Assembly: GCF_001425175.1 (NCBI RefSeq) | Contig: NZ_LMDV01000001.1 | Location: 558,001 to 622,000, forward strand | Reading direction: 5' to 3' | Source: Nocardioides sp. Root1257 | GTDB taxonomy: Bacteria; Actinomycetota; Actinomycetes; Propionibacteriales; Nocardioidaceae | DNA length: 64,000 nt | Notes under the pieces: generated by a model | Databases searched by the model: none | What the model was told of the DNA's origin: nothing | Seen by the model: the letters and a program-made list of their open reading frames with translations, nothing else | Translations under genes and position numbers: made by a program | Shown: positions 50,929 to 60,071 of the stretch, piece by piece | Position numbering within the stretch: position 1 is the first letter of the stretch | Layout: each line of letters starts with the position of its first letter

Positions 50929-52106
50929 CCTTCGCGGACCGGACGTTCCCCACGCTGAACGCCGTACGTGCGATCGGCGCGGTCATGGTCGTGCTGACCC
51001 ACTCCGCGTTCAACACCGGTCAGATCAACCACGGCTGGGTCGGCGCGGCGCTCGCCCGGCTGGACTTCGGGGTCACGATCTTCTTCGTCCTGTCCGGCTT
51101 CCTGCTCAGCCGCCCGTGGTTCCTGACCGCGGCGCTCGGTCGCCCGGCTCCGTCGACCCGGCACTACCTCTGGAAGCGCGCGCTCCGCATCCTGCCGCTC
51201 TACTGGGTCGTCGTCATCGTGGCGCTGACGCTGGATCCCGAGAACGCCGACCTGGGGTGGAAGGACTGGCTCGCCAACCTGACCTTCACCCAGCTCTACC
51301 GGCCGACCCTGCTGCCCAGCTCGTTGACGCAGATGTGGAGCCTGTGCACCGAGGTGGCGTTCTACCTCGTGCTGCCGCTGCTGTGCTTGCTGATGACGTG
51401 GCGCCCGGGACGCGGACACCGGCTGGACGTCCGCACCGTGGTGTGGTTTTGCGTCGCGCTGGGCGTCGTCGGCGTCTGCTGGCAGGCCGGTTTCGCCCAG
51501 GTCGAGGGCTCCGAGGGCCACTACGCCCAGTGGCTGCCGGGCTACCTGCCCTGGTTCATGGTGGGGATGGCGTACGCCGCCATCTCGGCCAGCCTCGCCG
51601 TCGAGCCGCGTGACCACCTGCTCCAGCGGGTCGCGCGCGACCTCCCCGGGTGCTGGATCCTGGCCACGGCGGTCTTCGCGATCGCGTGCTCACCGCTCGC
51701 CGGGCCGCGCACGCTGATCACCCCGGGCGGATGGGAGGCCGGCGCCAAGGTCGTCCTCTACACGGTGGCGGGAGCTCTCTACCTGCTCCCCCTCGTCTTC
51801 GGACCGGAGCGCGACGGCTGGGTGCGTACTCAGCTCAGCGGTCCGGTGGTCTTCTGGCTGGGCGAGATTTCCTACGGCATCTTCGCCATCCACATGCTCG
51901 TACTCAACGCCGTCTTCGCCGTCCTCGACATCGAGGTCTTCACCGGCCGCTTCATCACCGTGGCCGCGCTGACCCTGACCATCACGATCGCGCTGGCGAC
52001 CGCCTCCTACTACCTCTTCGAGAGGCGGATCATGCGATGGAAGAACCTCCGGTTCTTCGCGCGCATGGACGTCGGCGCCAAGCCCGAGGGGGCCTCGGTC
52101 AGGTGA
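50925..52106 (+). CDS. OafA/YrhL-type membrane acyltransferase
   Basis: 393 residues, about ten transmembrane helices. The acyltransferase 3 signature R-x10-H is present (NAVRAIGAVMVVLTHSAF), followed by FFVLSGFLLSRPWF. These proteins move acetyl or other acyl groups from the cytoplasm onto carbohydrates at the outer membrane face. There is no SGNH domain fused at the C-terminus. Coupled by a 4-bp overlap to paralogue 2 and 7 bp from paralogue 3, so it probably decorates the glycan handled by these proteins. Confidence 0.92.
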   Translation: MTFADRTFPTLNAVRAIGAVMVVLTHSAFNTGQINHGWVGAALARLDFGVTIFFVLSGFLLSRPWFLTAALGRPAPSTRHYLWKRALRILPLYWVVVIVALTLDPENADLGWKDWLANLTFTQLYRPTLLPSSLTQMWSLCTEVAFYLVLPLLCLLMTWRPGRGHRLDVRTVVWFCVALGVVGVCWQAGFAQVEGSEGHYAQWLPGYLPWFMVGMAYAAISASLAVEPRDHLLQRVARDLPGCWILATAVFAIACSPLAGPRTLITPGGWEAGAKVVLYTVAGALYLLPLVFGPERDGWVRTQLSGPVVFWLGEISYGIFAIHMLVLNAVFAVLDIEVFTGRFITVAALTLTITIALATASYYLFERRIMRWKNLRFFARMDVGAKPEGASVR

Positions 52107-52113
52107 GGGCGCC

Positions 52114-53943
52114 GTGACGCCTCCCGGTGGCCGTCGGGCTCCCCGGGTCCGCCTCGACAGCGGCCGCAGGGTCGTGCTCGCCGCCGCGCTGCTGGTCGTC
52201 GCCGCGACCGTGTTCCGCGGCTGGCAGCTCCAGGGAGTCTGGTTCTTCTACGACGACCTGTACTTCATCCAGCGGGCCGTCGAGACCCCGCTGACCGCGG
52301 CGTACCTCGTCGAGCCCTACAACGGCCACCTGATGCCGGCGGGGCACCTGCTCACCTGGGTCAACGCCGCGATCGACCCCACGGAGTTCGCCTGGCCCGC
52401 CGCCGAGATCCTTCTCGGCTTCCTCGTGTACGGCGCGGTCACGGCGCGGCTCTTCCTCCGGCTGTTCGGCCGGTCGTGGCCGACGCTGGTGCCGTTGACG
52501 GTCGCCCTGTTCACACCGTTCCTCCTGCCGGCCACGATGTGGTGGGCTGCGGCGGTCAACCAGGTGCCGATGCTGATCGCGCTCGTGCTCGCCACGACGG
52601 CCTGGGTCGAGTACCTCCGCGCCCCCCGGGTCCGTCAGCTCGTCGCGACCCTGGCCTGGCTCGCCCTCGGCCTGCTGTTCGTCGAGCGCACCCTCCTGGG
52701 TCTGCCGATGCTATGGCTCCTCGCGCTGCTGTACTTCACCTCGGGCCCGCTGCCGGTGCGGCTCAGGGAGCTCGTGTCGCGCTACTGGCGGGCGATGGTC
52801 GCCCAGGGGGCCTTCGTCGGTGCCTACCTGGTCGTCTATGTCGCCTGGGCGGCGAACTTCGACGCCCGCAGCGTGACCAACCGTCCCCTGTTCGGCGTGC
52901 TGCACGACCTGGTGGGCACCGCCTTCGGCAGCGCCGCCACCGGAGGCCCGTTGCGCTGGCACGTCTCCGAGGTCACCCAGAGCGAGACCGATCCCACGCA
53001 GGTCATGCTCGCCCTCTCGTGGCTGGTCGTGCTGGTGGTCATGGTGTCATCGGCGCTCACGCGCCGACGCGGGCTGCGGGCCTGGTTGATCCCGCTGACG
53101 ACGCTGCTGGCGAACGTCGCGCTGGTCTCGATCAGTCGCGCCATCTACTTCGGCGACGAGATCGCTCTCGACCTGCGGTTCCAGACCGAGTCGGCGTTGA
53201 CCTGGCCGCTGGCGATCGGCCTGGCATTCCTGCCCCTTCTCGGCGCCCGCGAGTCGTCCGAGCCCCGCGAGGAGGCTCCCTGGACCCCGACGAGCCGGTC
53301 CTGGGTCCTGGTGGGCTGTCTGGCCTTCGTCGCCCTCGCAACCGTGAGCACGGCGCGCTACCCGCTCCGCAACCTCACCACGACCAGCCCGGAGCGCTAC
53401 TTCTCGAACCTGGACGCGGCGCTCGCCGAGCAGCCGGACCGGCCCCTCCTCAACCGCACCGTCCCGACCTGGCTGTGGGCCCCCCTCGCCTACCCCACGA
53501 ACGACTACGAGCACATGTTCGCGATGCTCGGCCGCGAGCTGGATCTTCGCGACATCGCCACCGACGAGGTGTGGGTGGTCGACGACACCGGCAACCTGCG
53601 GGTCGCCGACCTCGACGTCACCCGCAGACAGGCGCGGGGGCCCGGCGACGACGGCTGCTTCGGACACGCCGGGGCGGGCCGGTCGACCTGGCTGCTGGAC
53701 GGCCCCGTCATCGGTCCTGCCTGGTACGTCCGGCTGCGCTACACCTCGCCGGCGGACACCGATGCAGTGATCACCGTCGCGGACCGCGACAACAAGATCT
53801 CCTTGGCGGCCGGGAGCCACGAGGTGCTCCTTCCCGGCCCCGCCGCGGACGCCTACAACGGCATCTCGCTGACGCTGCCGTTGGGCGCTGAGGACGTCTG
53901 CCTGCGTGATCTCGCCGTCGGCGAGATCACTCCAGCGGACTGA
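52114..53943 (+). CDS. Large polytopic membrane protein, GT-C-like (paralogue 3)
   Basis: 609 residues from GTG 52114. Shares the order of blocks with paralogues 1 and 2: FFYDDLYFIQRA and PYNGHLMPAG (first outer loop), WWAAAVNQVPMLIALV, FVERTLL, LRFQTES and AYPTNDYEHMF, then a periplasmic domain with DGPVIGPAWYV. It is more diverged than 1 and 2. Last gene of the forward operon, 7 bp after the acyltransferase; the 3' end overlaps the convergent aftD by 17 bp. Confidence 0.75.
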   Translation: MTPPGGRRAPRVRLDSGRRVVLAAALLVVAATVFRGWQLQGVWFFYDDLYFIQRAVETPLTAAYLVEPYNGHLMPAGHLLTWVNAAIDPTEFAWPAAEILLGFLVYGAVTARLFLRLFGRSWPTLVPLTVALFTPFLLPATMWWAAAVNQVPMLIALVLATTAWVEYLRAPRVRQLVATLAWLALGLLFVERTLLGLPMLWLLALLYFTSGPLPVRLRELVSRYWRAMVAQGAFVGAYLVVYVAWAANFDARSVTNRPLFGVLHDLVGTAFGSAATGGPLRWHVSEVTQSETDPTQVMLALSWLVVLVVMVSSALTRRRGLRAWLIPLTTLLANVALVSISRAIYFGDEIALDLRFQTESALTWPLAIGLAFLPLLGARESSEPREEAPWTPTSRSWVLVGCLAFVALATVSTARYPLRNLTTTSPERYFSNLDAALAEQPDRPLLNRTVPTWLWAPLAYPTNDYEHMFAMLGRELDLRDIATDEVWVVDDTGNLRVADLDVTRRQARGPGDDGCFGHAGAGRSTWLLDGPVIGPAWYVRLRYTSPADTDAVITVADRDNKISLAAGSHEVLLPGPAADAYNGISLTLPLGAEDVCLRDLAVGEITPAD

Positions 53944-56900
53944 CGTCGCCGTCGGTCGACCGGGTGGAGCGGGCAACCGCTGCGACGAGCATGCACACGG
54001 CCGCCAGGGTCCACGCCTGGCTCCACGTGACGACCCAGGACTGCTGCGTCAGACGATCCCAGCCGAGCGCCAGCCCCGCCATGACGAGGGTCAGTCCGGC
54101 CAGCCACGGCCAGGCGGCGAAGCGGCGCACGAACCGACCCAGGACGACGGCGGCCGCCGCACCGGCCAGGCCCAGCCAGCCCGCCAGGAGCCCGCCGGCG
54201 GCGACCACGACGACGACGTCGACGATCCCGGCGCGCCCGGTCGTCAGCGGCGGCAGCTCCGTGCGCGGTGGGTCGCTCCGGGCATGGTCCCCGCGGCGGG
54301 GCCACGCCCAGACGAGCACCACGCTGAGCGCGGCCAGGAGCCCGATCCCGAGCAGCACGACGAACGGCGTGCCCGGGGAGAAGTGGAACTGGACCGTGGC
54401 CGCCGCTCCGGCCGGCACCATCCACCCCTGCTTCCAGCCGTCGACGCGCACGCTCGTCAGCTCGGTGCCGTCGAGCGAGGCCGTCCAGCCGTCGTTGATG
54501 TTCTGCGGCAGCGTCAGCAGGGTCTGGCCGGCGCGGGAGGGCAGCTCGACGGCCTCGGGCGCACCCCGGTCATCACGCTCGACCGGGACCGCGCTGACGG
54601 GCGCGTCCTCCTCGCCGAGCACGCCGACGTCGGCCAGCTGCCCGTGGACCAGCGTCACCGAGTCCGCCCGGAAGACGGGCGTGGGCAGCGCCCGGAGCGA
54701 GGTCGACTGGATCGGAAGCGAGACGTCGGGGCTGCCGCAGACCTGGAGCGGCACGCTGCCGCCGTGGATCAGCGTCTTCGAGCTCGCCCGGAACGACGTG
54801 TCCCGCGTCTGGCCGCCCACGAACACCTGGGGTCCGATGCCGCACGGCAGGTCACGCGACACCCCCGCATTGCGGTTGAGCGGCTCGCCGTTGAGCTCGA
54901 GCTCGGAGATACCGGCGGGCATCTGGAGGAACTGGCCGCCGACTGCGGTGTAGCCCCGCTCCACGTCCACGACCTTGATCTCGATCTGGTCCGTGCGCCA
55001 TCTCGGGAGATCGACGTCGCCCTCGTCGTCGACCCGGACGACGCGCTGCTTCGTCCCGGTCGAGACCAGCAGGGCCGTCGGCAGCGCCGCAGGGGCGGCG
55101 GGGTTCACGTCCAGGTGCAGCGTGTCGAGGCGAGTCGGTCTCGGCAGCTGCAGGTCGAGCACCTCGTCGGTGCTCTGAGCGATCCAGGTCGTGCTGGGGT
55201 CGCCGTCAGCAAGCGCCACCGGGCTGGACGCGACGTCGTTGATCGCCTGGTCGCTGGTGACCTCGACGCCGGAGGTGAGCAGCACGCTGGCGTCGACGGT
55301 CCGGCGCAGGGAGACGGTGCCGGTGAGCTGGTACGTCGAGGCGTAGGGCTGGTACCAGCGTCGGGCCAGGGTGTCGCCGTCCTCGCCGGGTGAGTAGAGA
55401 CTGGGGTCGCAGTTGACGGCTCCGGCGGACTCCACACAGGTCGCGCGGTCGACGTCGCGCGTGGCCACGATCGCGTCGAGCGGGAAGCGGGGATCGGGGA
55501 CCGGCAGATCCAGGTAGCGCTGGCTCGTGCCGAGCCCCCGGACCTCGCCGAGCGCGAACGAGCCAGGGAGCGCCAGGTCGTCCCCGGCCGCCGTGATCCG
55601 GAGGGTCCGCACGCGCGTGAAGTCCAGTGCGTACGTGCGTGCCTTGCCCGGCGCCGGGGCCGGCACGGTGCGCTCCTGGTCGCCGCTGCTGATCCTCAGC
55701 TCGCCCACCGGGGCCGAGCTGCGTCCGATCTGGACGGTCACGCTCGGCACGACACGTACGGCTGCGAACGTGGCGGCCCACCACTGTCCCGTCGGGTCCA
55801 GGTGCCGAGCCGATCGCCACTCCGTGGCCGGGTCGCCGTCGAGCGCAGCAGCCGGGTCGGCGCCGATCTCGATCGGGGGCTGGGCGTTGGCGTCGGCCTG
55901 CGACGTGCTCGACGTGACGGACGAGACGGCACCGGTCCAGCCGACGGTGGTCTGCCAGCGCTCGGGATCGCGCAGGAAGCGGTGCGTGTGCTCGGGGCCG
56001 TTGAGACGGTACGGCGAGTCGGGCTCCATCGTGCTGGACACGTTCGAGCGGACGGCCGCGAAGTTCGTCTCGCGCCGCTGGTTGCCGTCGGTCAGGACCT
56101 GACCACCCAGGTCACCGGGGGCGTCCTCGGCCAGCACCCGCGGCCCGGGACCGATCTGCTGCATGCCGACGTCGACGCCGGTGCCCGGGTCGCCGAGCAG
56201 CACGCCCGGGTCCTTCGTGACGGTGGCCGCCGCAGCGTCGTCGACGGTGTAGATCTCGACGGCGTGCTGGACCGCGGCGATCCCGTTGCCGTTCACCACC
56301 CGGACGTCGCTGCCCGGCGCGTAGTCGTACGCCTTCTGCCCCACCTCGGGACCGAACGACGCCGCGAGCCGGATCCCGGACGAGCCGGCCAGCACGCTCT
56401 TGATGTACGCCGGGTCGGGCGCTCGTGCGTCGAGGCGGTCCAGGTCGTTGCGCACGACCAGGGAGCCGACCCCGTTCTCCGCGAGGAAGGGGGCCAGGCT
56501 GTCGCTGGGGTGCCCGGACTCGAGGACACGGGTGATCGCATCGAGGAAGACGACGTTGCCCGGCTGCGCCAGCGGGATGACGTTGCGGACGGCCCACGGG
56601 CTGCTCGCCAGTCCTTGGAGGATGTCGTCGTGCACGTTGCCCCAGGCGTAGACCCCGAACGCCGAGGCCGGCACCACGAGCGCGACCGTCCCGTCGTCGT
56701 GCTCGTGCAGGTAGTCAGCCGCGGCGTACCAGTAGTCCGGTACCTCGGTGACGCCCTGGCGTGGTGCTGTCCGGTCCTGGGCCCAGGGCAGGACGAGGGA
56801 GGCGATCGCCAGCACGGCGGCGACCCGGAGCATCCACGATCCCGCCGTCGACACGCGGTCGCGGGCGAGCGCCGGCAGCACTGTGAGCACGTGGGCGAGG

Positions 56901-58030
56901 CCGAGCACGAGCGGGACGCGCAGCACCACGTCGAACTTGTGCAGGTTGCGCAGCGGGGCGAGCGTGCCGTCGAGCCACTCCCTGCGGTCCGCCGCGAGGA
57001 AGCCGGACAGGTCCCCCGCGTAGCCGAACCCGACCAGGACCACGCCTACCAGCACCCCCCAGGCGAGGAAGCGTTGGTGGGGGTTCGACCGCAGCGCGAC
57101 CCCGACCAGCCCGAAGGCCGCCACGGCGGCCGCCTGGAGCAGGAGGAACGGTGTCGTCACCAGCTGCTGGCCGGCCGGGAAGTCGATGCCGGCGAAGTAG
57201 CCGACCCAGTCCGACGTGCCCACGACCGTGCGGACCAGGTCGGTCGGCACGGTGGTGATCGTCGCGTTCTCGATGTAGTCGAGGAACGGCACGCTGTAGC
57301 GGGCCAGGAAGAGCAGCGGTCCCCACCACCAGAGCGTGGCCAGGGCCGTGAAGAGCGTCCACCAGCCCAGCAGCCGCCACTTCCGGGGTCCGCCCGTCCG
57401 GGTCAGGATCCAGATCACGCCCAGGGGCAGCACCGCGGCGACCGCGATGGCGTTGACGCCGCCGCAGCAGGCGACGACGAGTGCGCTCGCCGCAGCGGCG
57501 CGGCGCACGCTCCCCCGTTGGGTGCCGACCACGAGCGGGATGAGCACCCACGGGGCCAGCGCCATCGGCCAGACCTCGACGGACGTACCGCCGAGAAGCG
57601 TCGAGATCCGCGGGGTGAGCACGAACGCGAACGCCGCGAGGACCTGGGTCAGCGGTGACCCGACCCCCAGTCGCTGGGCCAGTCGGACGATCCCGACGAA
57701 CGCGAGGCACAGCAGGAGGCTCCACCACAGTCGCTGGATCACCCACGGCGGGAGCTCGAGCGCGTGACCGATCAGGAAGAACGGCCCCATCGGCCACGCG
57801 TACCCGTAGGCCTGGTTCTGGATCTGGCCGAACGCGGCGGACGGATCCCAGAGCCGGAGCCCGTTGCCGAGGAACTTGAGGGGGTTCGTGACGAGGTCGA
57901 ACTTGGTGTCCGCGACCGTCCGTCCAGCGGACTGGGAGAACGCGAACGCCGTCAGGATGGCGAGATACCCAGCCATCCGCAGACGTGACGTCGCCAGCCC
58001 CCTCGCTGGGGCGTCGTCCCGGTCGCTCAC
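53927..58030 (-). CDS. aftD: AftD-like alpha-(1->3)-arabinofuranosyltransferase (DUF3367)
   Basis: 1367 residues. The N-terminal half is polytopic and starts MAGYLAILTAFAFSQSAGRT with ADTKFDLVTNPLKFLGNGLR, a hallmark opening of AftD/DUF3367, followed by LWDPSAAFGQIQNQAYGYAW. The large C-terminal half is extracytoplasmic (carbohydrate-binding-like modules) and ends with two or three helices. In mycobacteria AftD is an essential arabinofuranosyltransferase that branches arabinan using decaprenyl-phospho-arabinose. GTG 58030 overlaps the stop of the upstream methyltransferase by 4 bp. Nearby dprE1/dprE2 would make the donor. Assignment to the family is strong; the linkage made is inferred. Confidence 0.88.
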   Translation of the reverse strand: MSDRDDAPARGLATSRLRMAGYLAILTAFAFSQSAGRTVADTKFDLVTNPLKFLGNGLRLWDPSAAFGQIQNQAYGYAWPMGPFFLIGHALELPPWVIQRLWWSLLLCLAFVGIVRLAQRLGVGSPLTQVLAAFAFVLTPRISTLLGGTSVEVWPMALAPWVLIPLVVGTQRGSVRRAAAASALVVACCGGVNAIAVAAVLPLGVIWILTRTGGPRKWRLLGWWTLFTALATLWWWGPLLFLARYSVPFLDYIENATITTVPTDLVRTVVGTSDWVGYFAGIDFPAGQQLVTTPFLLLQAAAVAAFGLVGVALRSNPHQRFLAWGVLVGVVLVGFGYAGDLSGFLAADRREWLDGTLAPLRNLHKFDVVLRVPLVLGLAHVLTVLPALARDRVSTAGSWMLRVAAVLAIASLVLPWAQDRTAPRQGVTEVPDYWYAAADYLHEHDDGTVALVVPASAFGVYAWGNVHDDILQGLASSPWAVRNVIPLAQPGNVVFLDAITRVLESGHPSDSLAPFLAENGVGSLVVRNDLDRLDARAPDPAYIKSVLAGSSGIRLAASFGPEVGQKAYDYAPGSDVRVVNGNGIAAVQHAVEIYTVDDAAAATVTKDPGVLLGDPGTGVDVGMQQIGPGPRVLAEDAPGDLGGQVLTDGNQRRETNFAAVRSNVSSTMEPDSPYRLNGPEHTHRFLRDPERWQTTVGWTGAVSSVTSSTSQADANAQPPIEIGADPAAALDGDPATEWRSARHLDPTGQWWAATFAAVRVVPSVTVQIGRSSAPVGELRISSGDQERTVPAPAPGKARTYALDFTRVRTLRITAAGDDLALPGSFALGEVRGLGTSQRYLDLPVPDPRFPLDAIVATRDVDRATCVESAGAVNCDPSLYSPGEDGDTLARRWYQPYASTYQLTGTVSLRRTVDASVLLTSGVEVTSDQAINDVASSPVALADGDPSTTWIAQSTDEVLDLQLPRPTRLDTLHLDVNPAAPAALPTALLVSTGTKQRVVRVDDEGDVDLPRWRTDQIEIKVVDVERGYTAVGGQFLQMPAGISELELNGEPLNRNAGVSRDLPCGIGPQVFVGGQTRDTSFRASSKTLIHGGSVPLQVCGSPDVSLPIQSTSLRALPTPVFRADSVTLVHGQLADVGVLGEEDAPVSAVPVERDDRGAPEAVELPSRAGQTLLTLPQNINDGWTASLDGTELTSVRVDGWKQGWMVPAGAAATVQFHFSPGTPFVVLLGIGLLAALSVVLVWAWPRRGDHARSDPPRTELPPLTTGRAGIVDVVVVVAAGGLLAGWLGLAGAAAAVVLGRFVRRFAAWPWLAGLTLVMAGLALGWDRLTQQSWVVTWSQAWTLAAVCMLVAAVARSTRSTDGDVSPLE

Positions 58031-58827
58031 GCCTTGCGCACCACGATCACGAGGTTCCAGGTCGCCAGCTCGCGTACGCCGGGCACGCGCGTCAGGCCGT
58101 AGGACCACGCCGGGTTGTAGCGCGGGATCGCGTCGAGCACGACCCCCGCCTGCTGCCGGCGGGCCCACGCGAGGCCGTCGCGCACGGTGACCGGGAAGAG
58201 CGACTCGCCGTACTTGTTCTTCGGCTCGTGGCCGTGCCGGGCGGCGTACCGCCGACGCGCGCTGGCGCCGCCGAGGTAGTGCCACGGCGAGGTCTCGTGA
58301 CCGCCCCAGGGGCCGTACCAGACCGTGTAGGAGATGAAGGCGATGCCGCCGGGTCTCGTCACGCGCAGCATCTCGTCGGCCATCTCCCACGGCCGCGAGA
58401 CGTGCTCGAGCACGTTCGAGGAGTAGCAGAGGTCGACCGCGCCGTCGCGGAACGGCAGGTTCATCCCGTCGCCGAGCACGGTGCCGTGCGGGATCGAGCC
58501 GAGACCCGACAGCTCACCGACGTCGGCGTCCAGGGCCCAGTACGTCGCGCCCGCGGCCTGGAAGGCGTCCCGGAAGTAGCCCGGCCCGCCCCCGACGTCC
58601 AGCACGCTGCTGCCCGCGAGGTCCAGGTAGCCCGAGAGCTGGCCCACCGAGTCGGCCGCGAGGGCGGAGTAGAAGCGGGCAGGGTCGGCCTGCTCCTGCC
58701 GGAAATCCGCCATCAGGCGCACCGACCGGCGCAGGTCGGCGCGCCACTCAGGACTCGCCGACGCCCTGCTCCCGCCCGCCCGATCCGGAGACGGGGTCGC
58801 GTACGGACTCGTCGTCGGGCTGGGCAT
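58027..58827 (-). CDS. Class I SAM-dependent methyltransferase (AftD-coupled)
   Basis: 266 residues. An N-terminal 40-residue Ser/Pro-rich part, then SSVLDVGGGPGYFRDAF (motif I), ALDADVGEL, LPFRDGAVDLCYSSNVLEHV and LRVTRPGGIAFISY. Its stop overlaps the aftD start by 4 bp, so it is co-translated with the arabinosyltransferase. In mycobacteria a methyltransferase gene is also found close to aftD. ATG 58827 has a near-perfect leaderless -10 box (TATTGT, six bases upstream). Substrate probably a cell-wall sugar or lipid carrier (inference). Confidence 0.88.
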   Translation of the reverse strand: MPSPTTSPYATPSPDRAGGSRASASPEWRADLRRSVRLMADFRQEQADPARFYSALAADSVGQLSGYLDLAGSSVLDVGGGPGYFRDAFQAAGATYWALDADVGELSGLGSIPHGTVLGDGMNLPFRDGAVDLCYSSNVLEHVSRPWEMADEMLRVTRPGGIAFISYTVWYGPWGGHETSPWHYLGGASARRRYAARHGHEPKNKYGESLFPVTVRDGLAWARRQQAGVVLDAIPRYNPAWSYGLTRVPGVRELATWNLVIVVRKA

Positions 58828-58833
58828 GCGCGA

Positions 58834-58839
58834 ACAATA
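58834..58839 (-). promoter_or_regulatory. Leaderless -10 box (TATTGT) of the methyltransferase-aftD operon
   Basis: TATTGT on the minus strand with exactly six bases (58828-58833) before the ATG at 58827; no ribosome site. Confidence 0.55.
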
Positions 58840-58871
58840 ACGGAGGTCACACCGCAGGACCGACCGACGGG

Positions 58872-58877
58872 TAACCT
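58872..58877 (+). promoter_or_regulatory. Leaderless -10 box (TAACCT) of the GT4 gene
   Basis: TAACCT six bases before the GTG at 58884. Lies 32 bp from the opposing TATTGT box, so two leaderless genes diverge from one small region. Confidence 0.5.
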
Positions 58878-58883
58878 CGGCGG

Positions 58884-60041
58884 GTGCCGCCCACCCAGGA
58901 CGCCCTGCTGCGTGACTGCCACGTCGCGTTCTTCAGCTGGCGGGACGGCGCGAACCCCGAGGGCGGCGGCGCCGAGCGCTACCTGGAGAAGATGGCCGCA
59001 GGCCTCGTCGCGCGCGGCTGCCGGGTCACGATCTTCACCGTCGCCTACGCCGGCGCGGCCCCCGACGAGATCGTCGACGGGATCCGCTACGTGCGCCGCG
59101 GCTCGAAGCTCTCGGTCTACCTGCTCGGCGTCTGGGCGCTGCTGCGGCGACGGCTCGGCCGGGTCGACGTCGTCGTCGACGTGCAGAACGGGCTGCCCTT
59201 CTTCACCGCCCTCGCCACGAGCAAGCCGGTGATCGTGCTGGTCCACCACGTGCACCGCGAGCAGTGGCCGGTCGTCTACCCCGGCCTGTTCGGCAAGGTC
59301 GGCTGGTGGATCGAGAGCCGGTTCGCGCCGTGGCTCTACCGCGGGCGGCAGTACGTCGTCGTCTCCCGCGCCACGCGCTCCGAGCTGCGCGAGCTGGGCG
59401 TCACCGGGCCACGCGTGGCGGTCGTGCACAACGGGACCGATCCGGTGGTCTCGACGCACACCGGCAAGACGGCGTACCCCTCCATCTGCGTGGTCGGCCG
59501 GCTCGTGCCGCACAAGCAGGTCGAGCACGCCGTCGACGCGGCGCGCGCGCTCGTGGCCGAGTTCCCCGACCTGCGGCTGCGGATCGTCGGAGACGGCTGG
59601 TGGGAGACCGAGCTGCGCACGTACGCCGCCGACCTGGTCGATCGCGGGACGGTCGTCTTCGAGGGCCACGTGAGCGAGCTGCGCAAGCAGGAGATCTACG
59701 AGGAGTCGTGGCTGATGGCGCTCCCCTCGCTCAAGGAGGGATGGGGCCTCGTGGTCGGCGAGGCCGCGGCGCACCGCACGCCCACGGTCGCCTACCGGAG
59801 CGCCGGAGGCACGCGCGAGTCGATCGTGGACGGGGTGACCGGGGTGCTCGTGGACACACCCGACGAGCTGAGCGCCGCGCTGGGGGCGCTGCTCCGCGAC
59901 GACCACGGCCGACAGGTGCTGGCCAAGGCCGCCCTCGAGCACGCCTACGGCTTCACCTGGGAACACTCACAGGCGGCCTTCGCCCACGTCGTCGCGTCGG
60001 CACGACAGAACGTCCTGGTCAATGACCAGGACGTCGTCTGA
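58884..60041 (+). CDS. Glycosyltransferase family 4 (GT-B)
   Basis: 385 residues. N-terminal acceptor domain with GGGAERYLEKMAAGLVARG (GT4 glycine-rich loop) and C-terminal donor domain with EGWGLVVGE, the EX7E motif of retaining GT4 enzymes, and AYRSAGGTRESIVDGVTGVL. Cytoplasmic; uses an activated sugar nucleotide and probably builds lipid-linked precursor of the local polysaccharide. The neighbouring arabinan genes suggest a role in the same polymer, but donor and acceptor cannot be read. Confidence 0.9.
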   Translation: MPPTQDALLRDCHVAFFSWRDGANPEGGGAERYLEKMAAGLVARGCRVTIFTVAYAGAAPDEIVDGIRYVRRGSKLSVYLLGVWALLRRRLGRVDVVVDVQNGLPFFTALATSKPVIVLVHHVHREQWPVVYPGLFGKVGWWIESRFAPWLYRGRQYVVVSRATRSELRELGVTGPRVAVVHNGTDPVVSTHTGKTAYPSICVVGRLVPHKQVEHAVDAARALVAEFPDLRLRIVGDGWWETELRTYAADLVDRGTVVFEGHVSELRKQEIYEESWLMALPSLKEGWGLVVGEAAAHRTPTVAYRSAGGTRESIVDGVTGVLVDTPDELSAALGALLRDDHGRQVLAKAALEHAYGFTWEHSQAAFAHVVASARQNVLVNDQDVV

Positions 60042-60071
60042 AGCTGATGGGCGACCGAGCGCCCGACGGTG

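Noticed and set aside
54000..57700. Plus-strand frames opposite aftD (495 and 618 codons)
   Set aside because: Antisense shadows: they are rich in Arg/Gly/Asp/His without domains, while the minus strand shows a continuous AftD-like protein.
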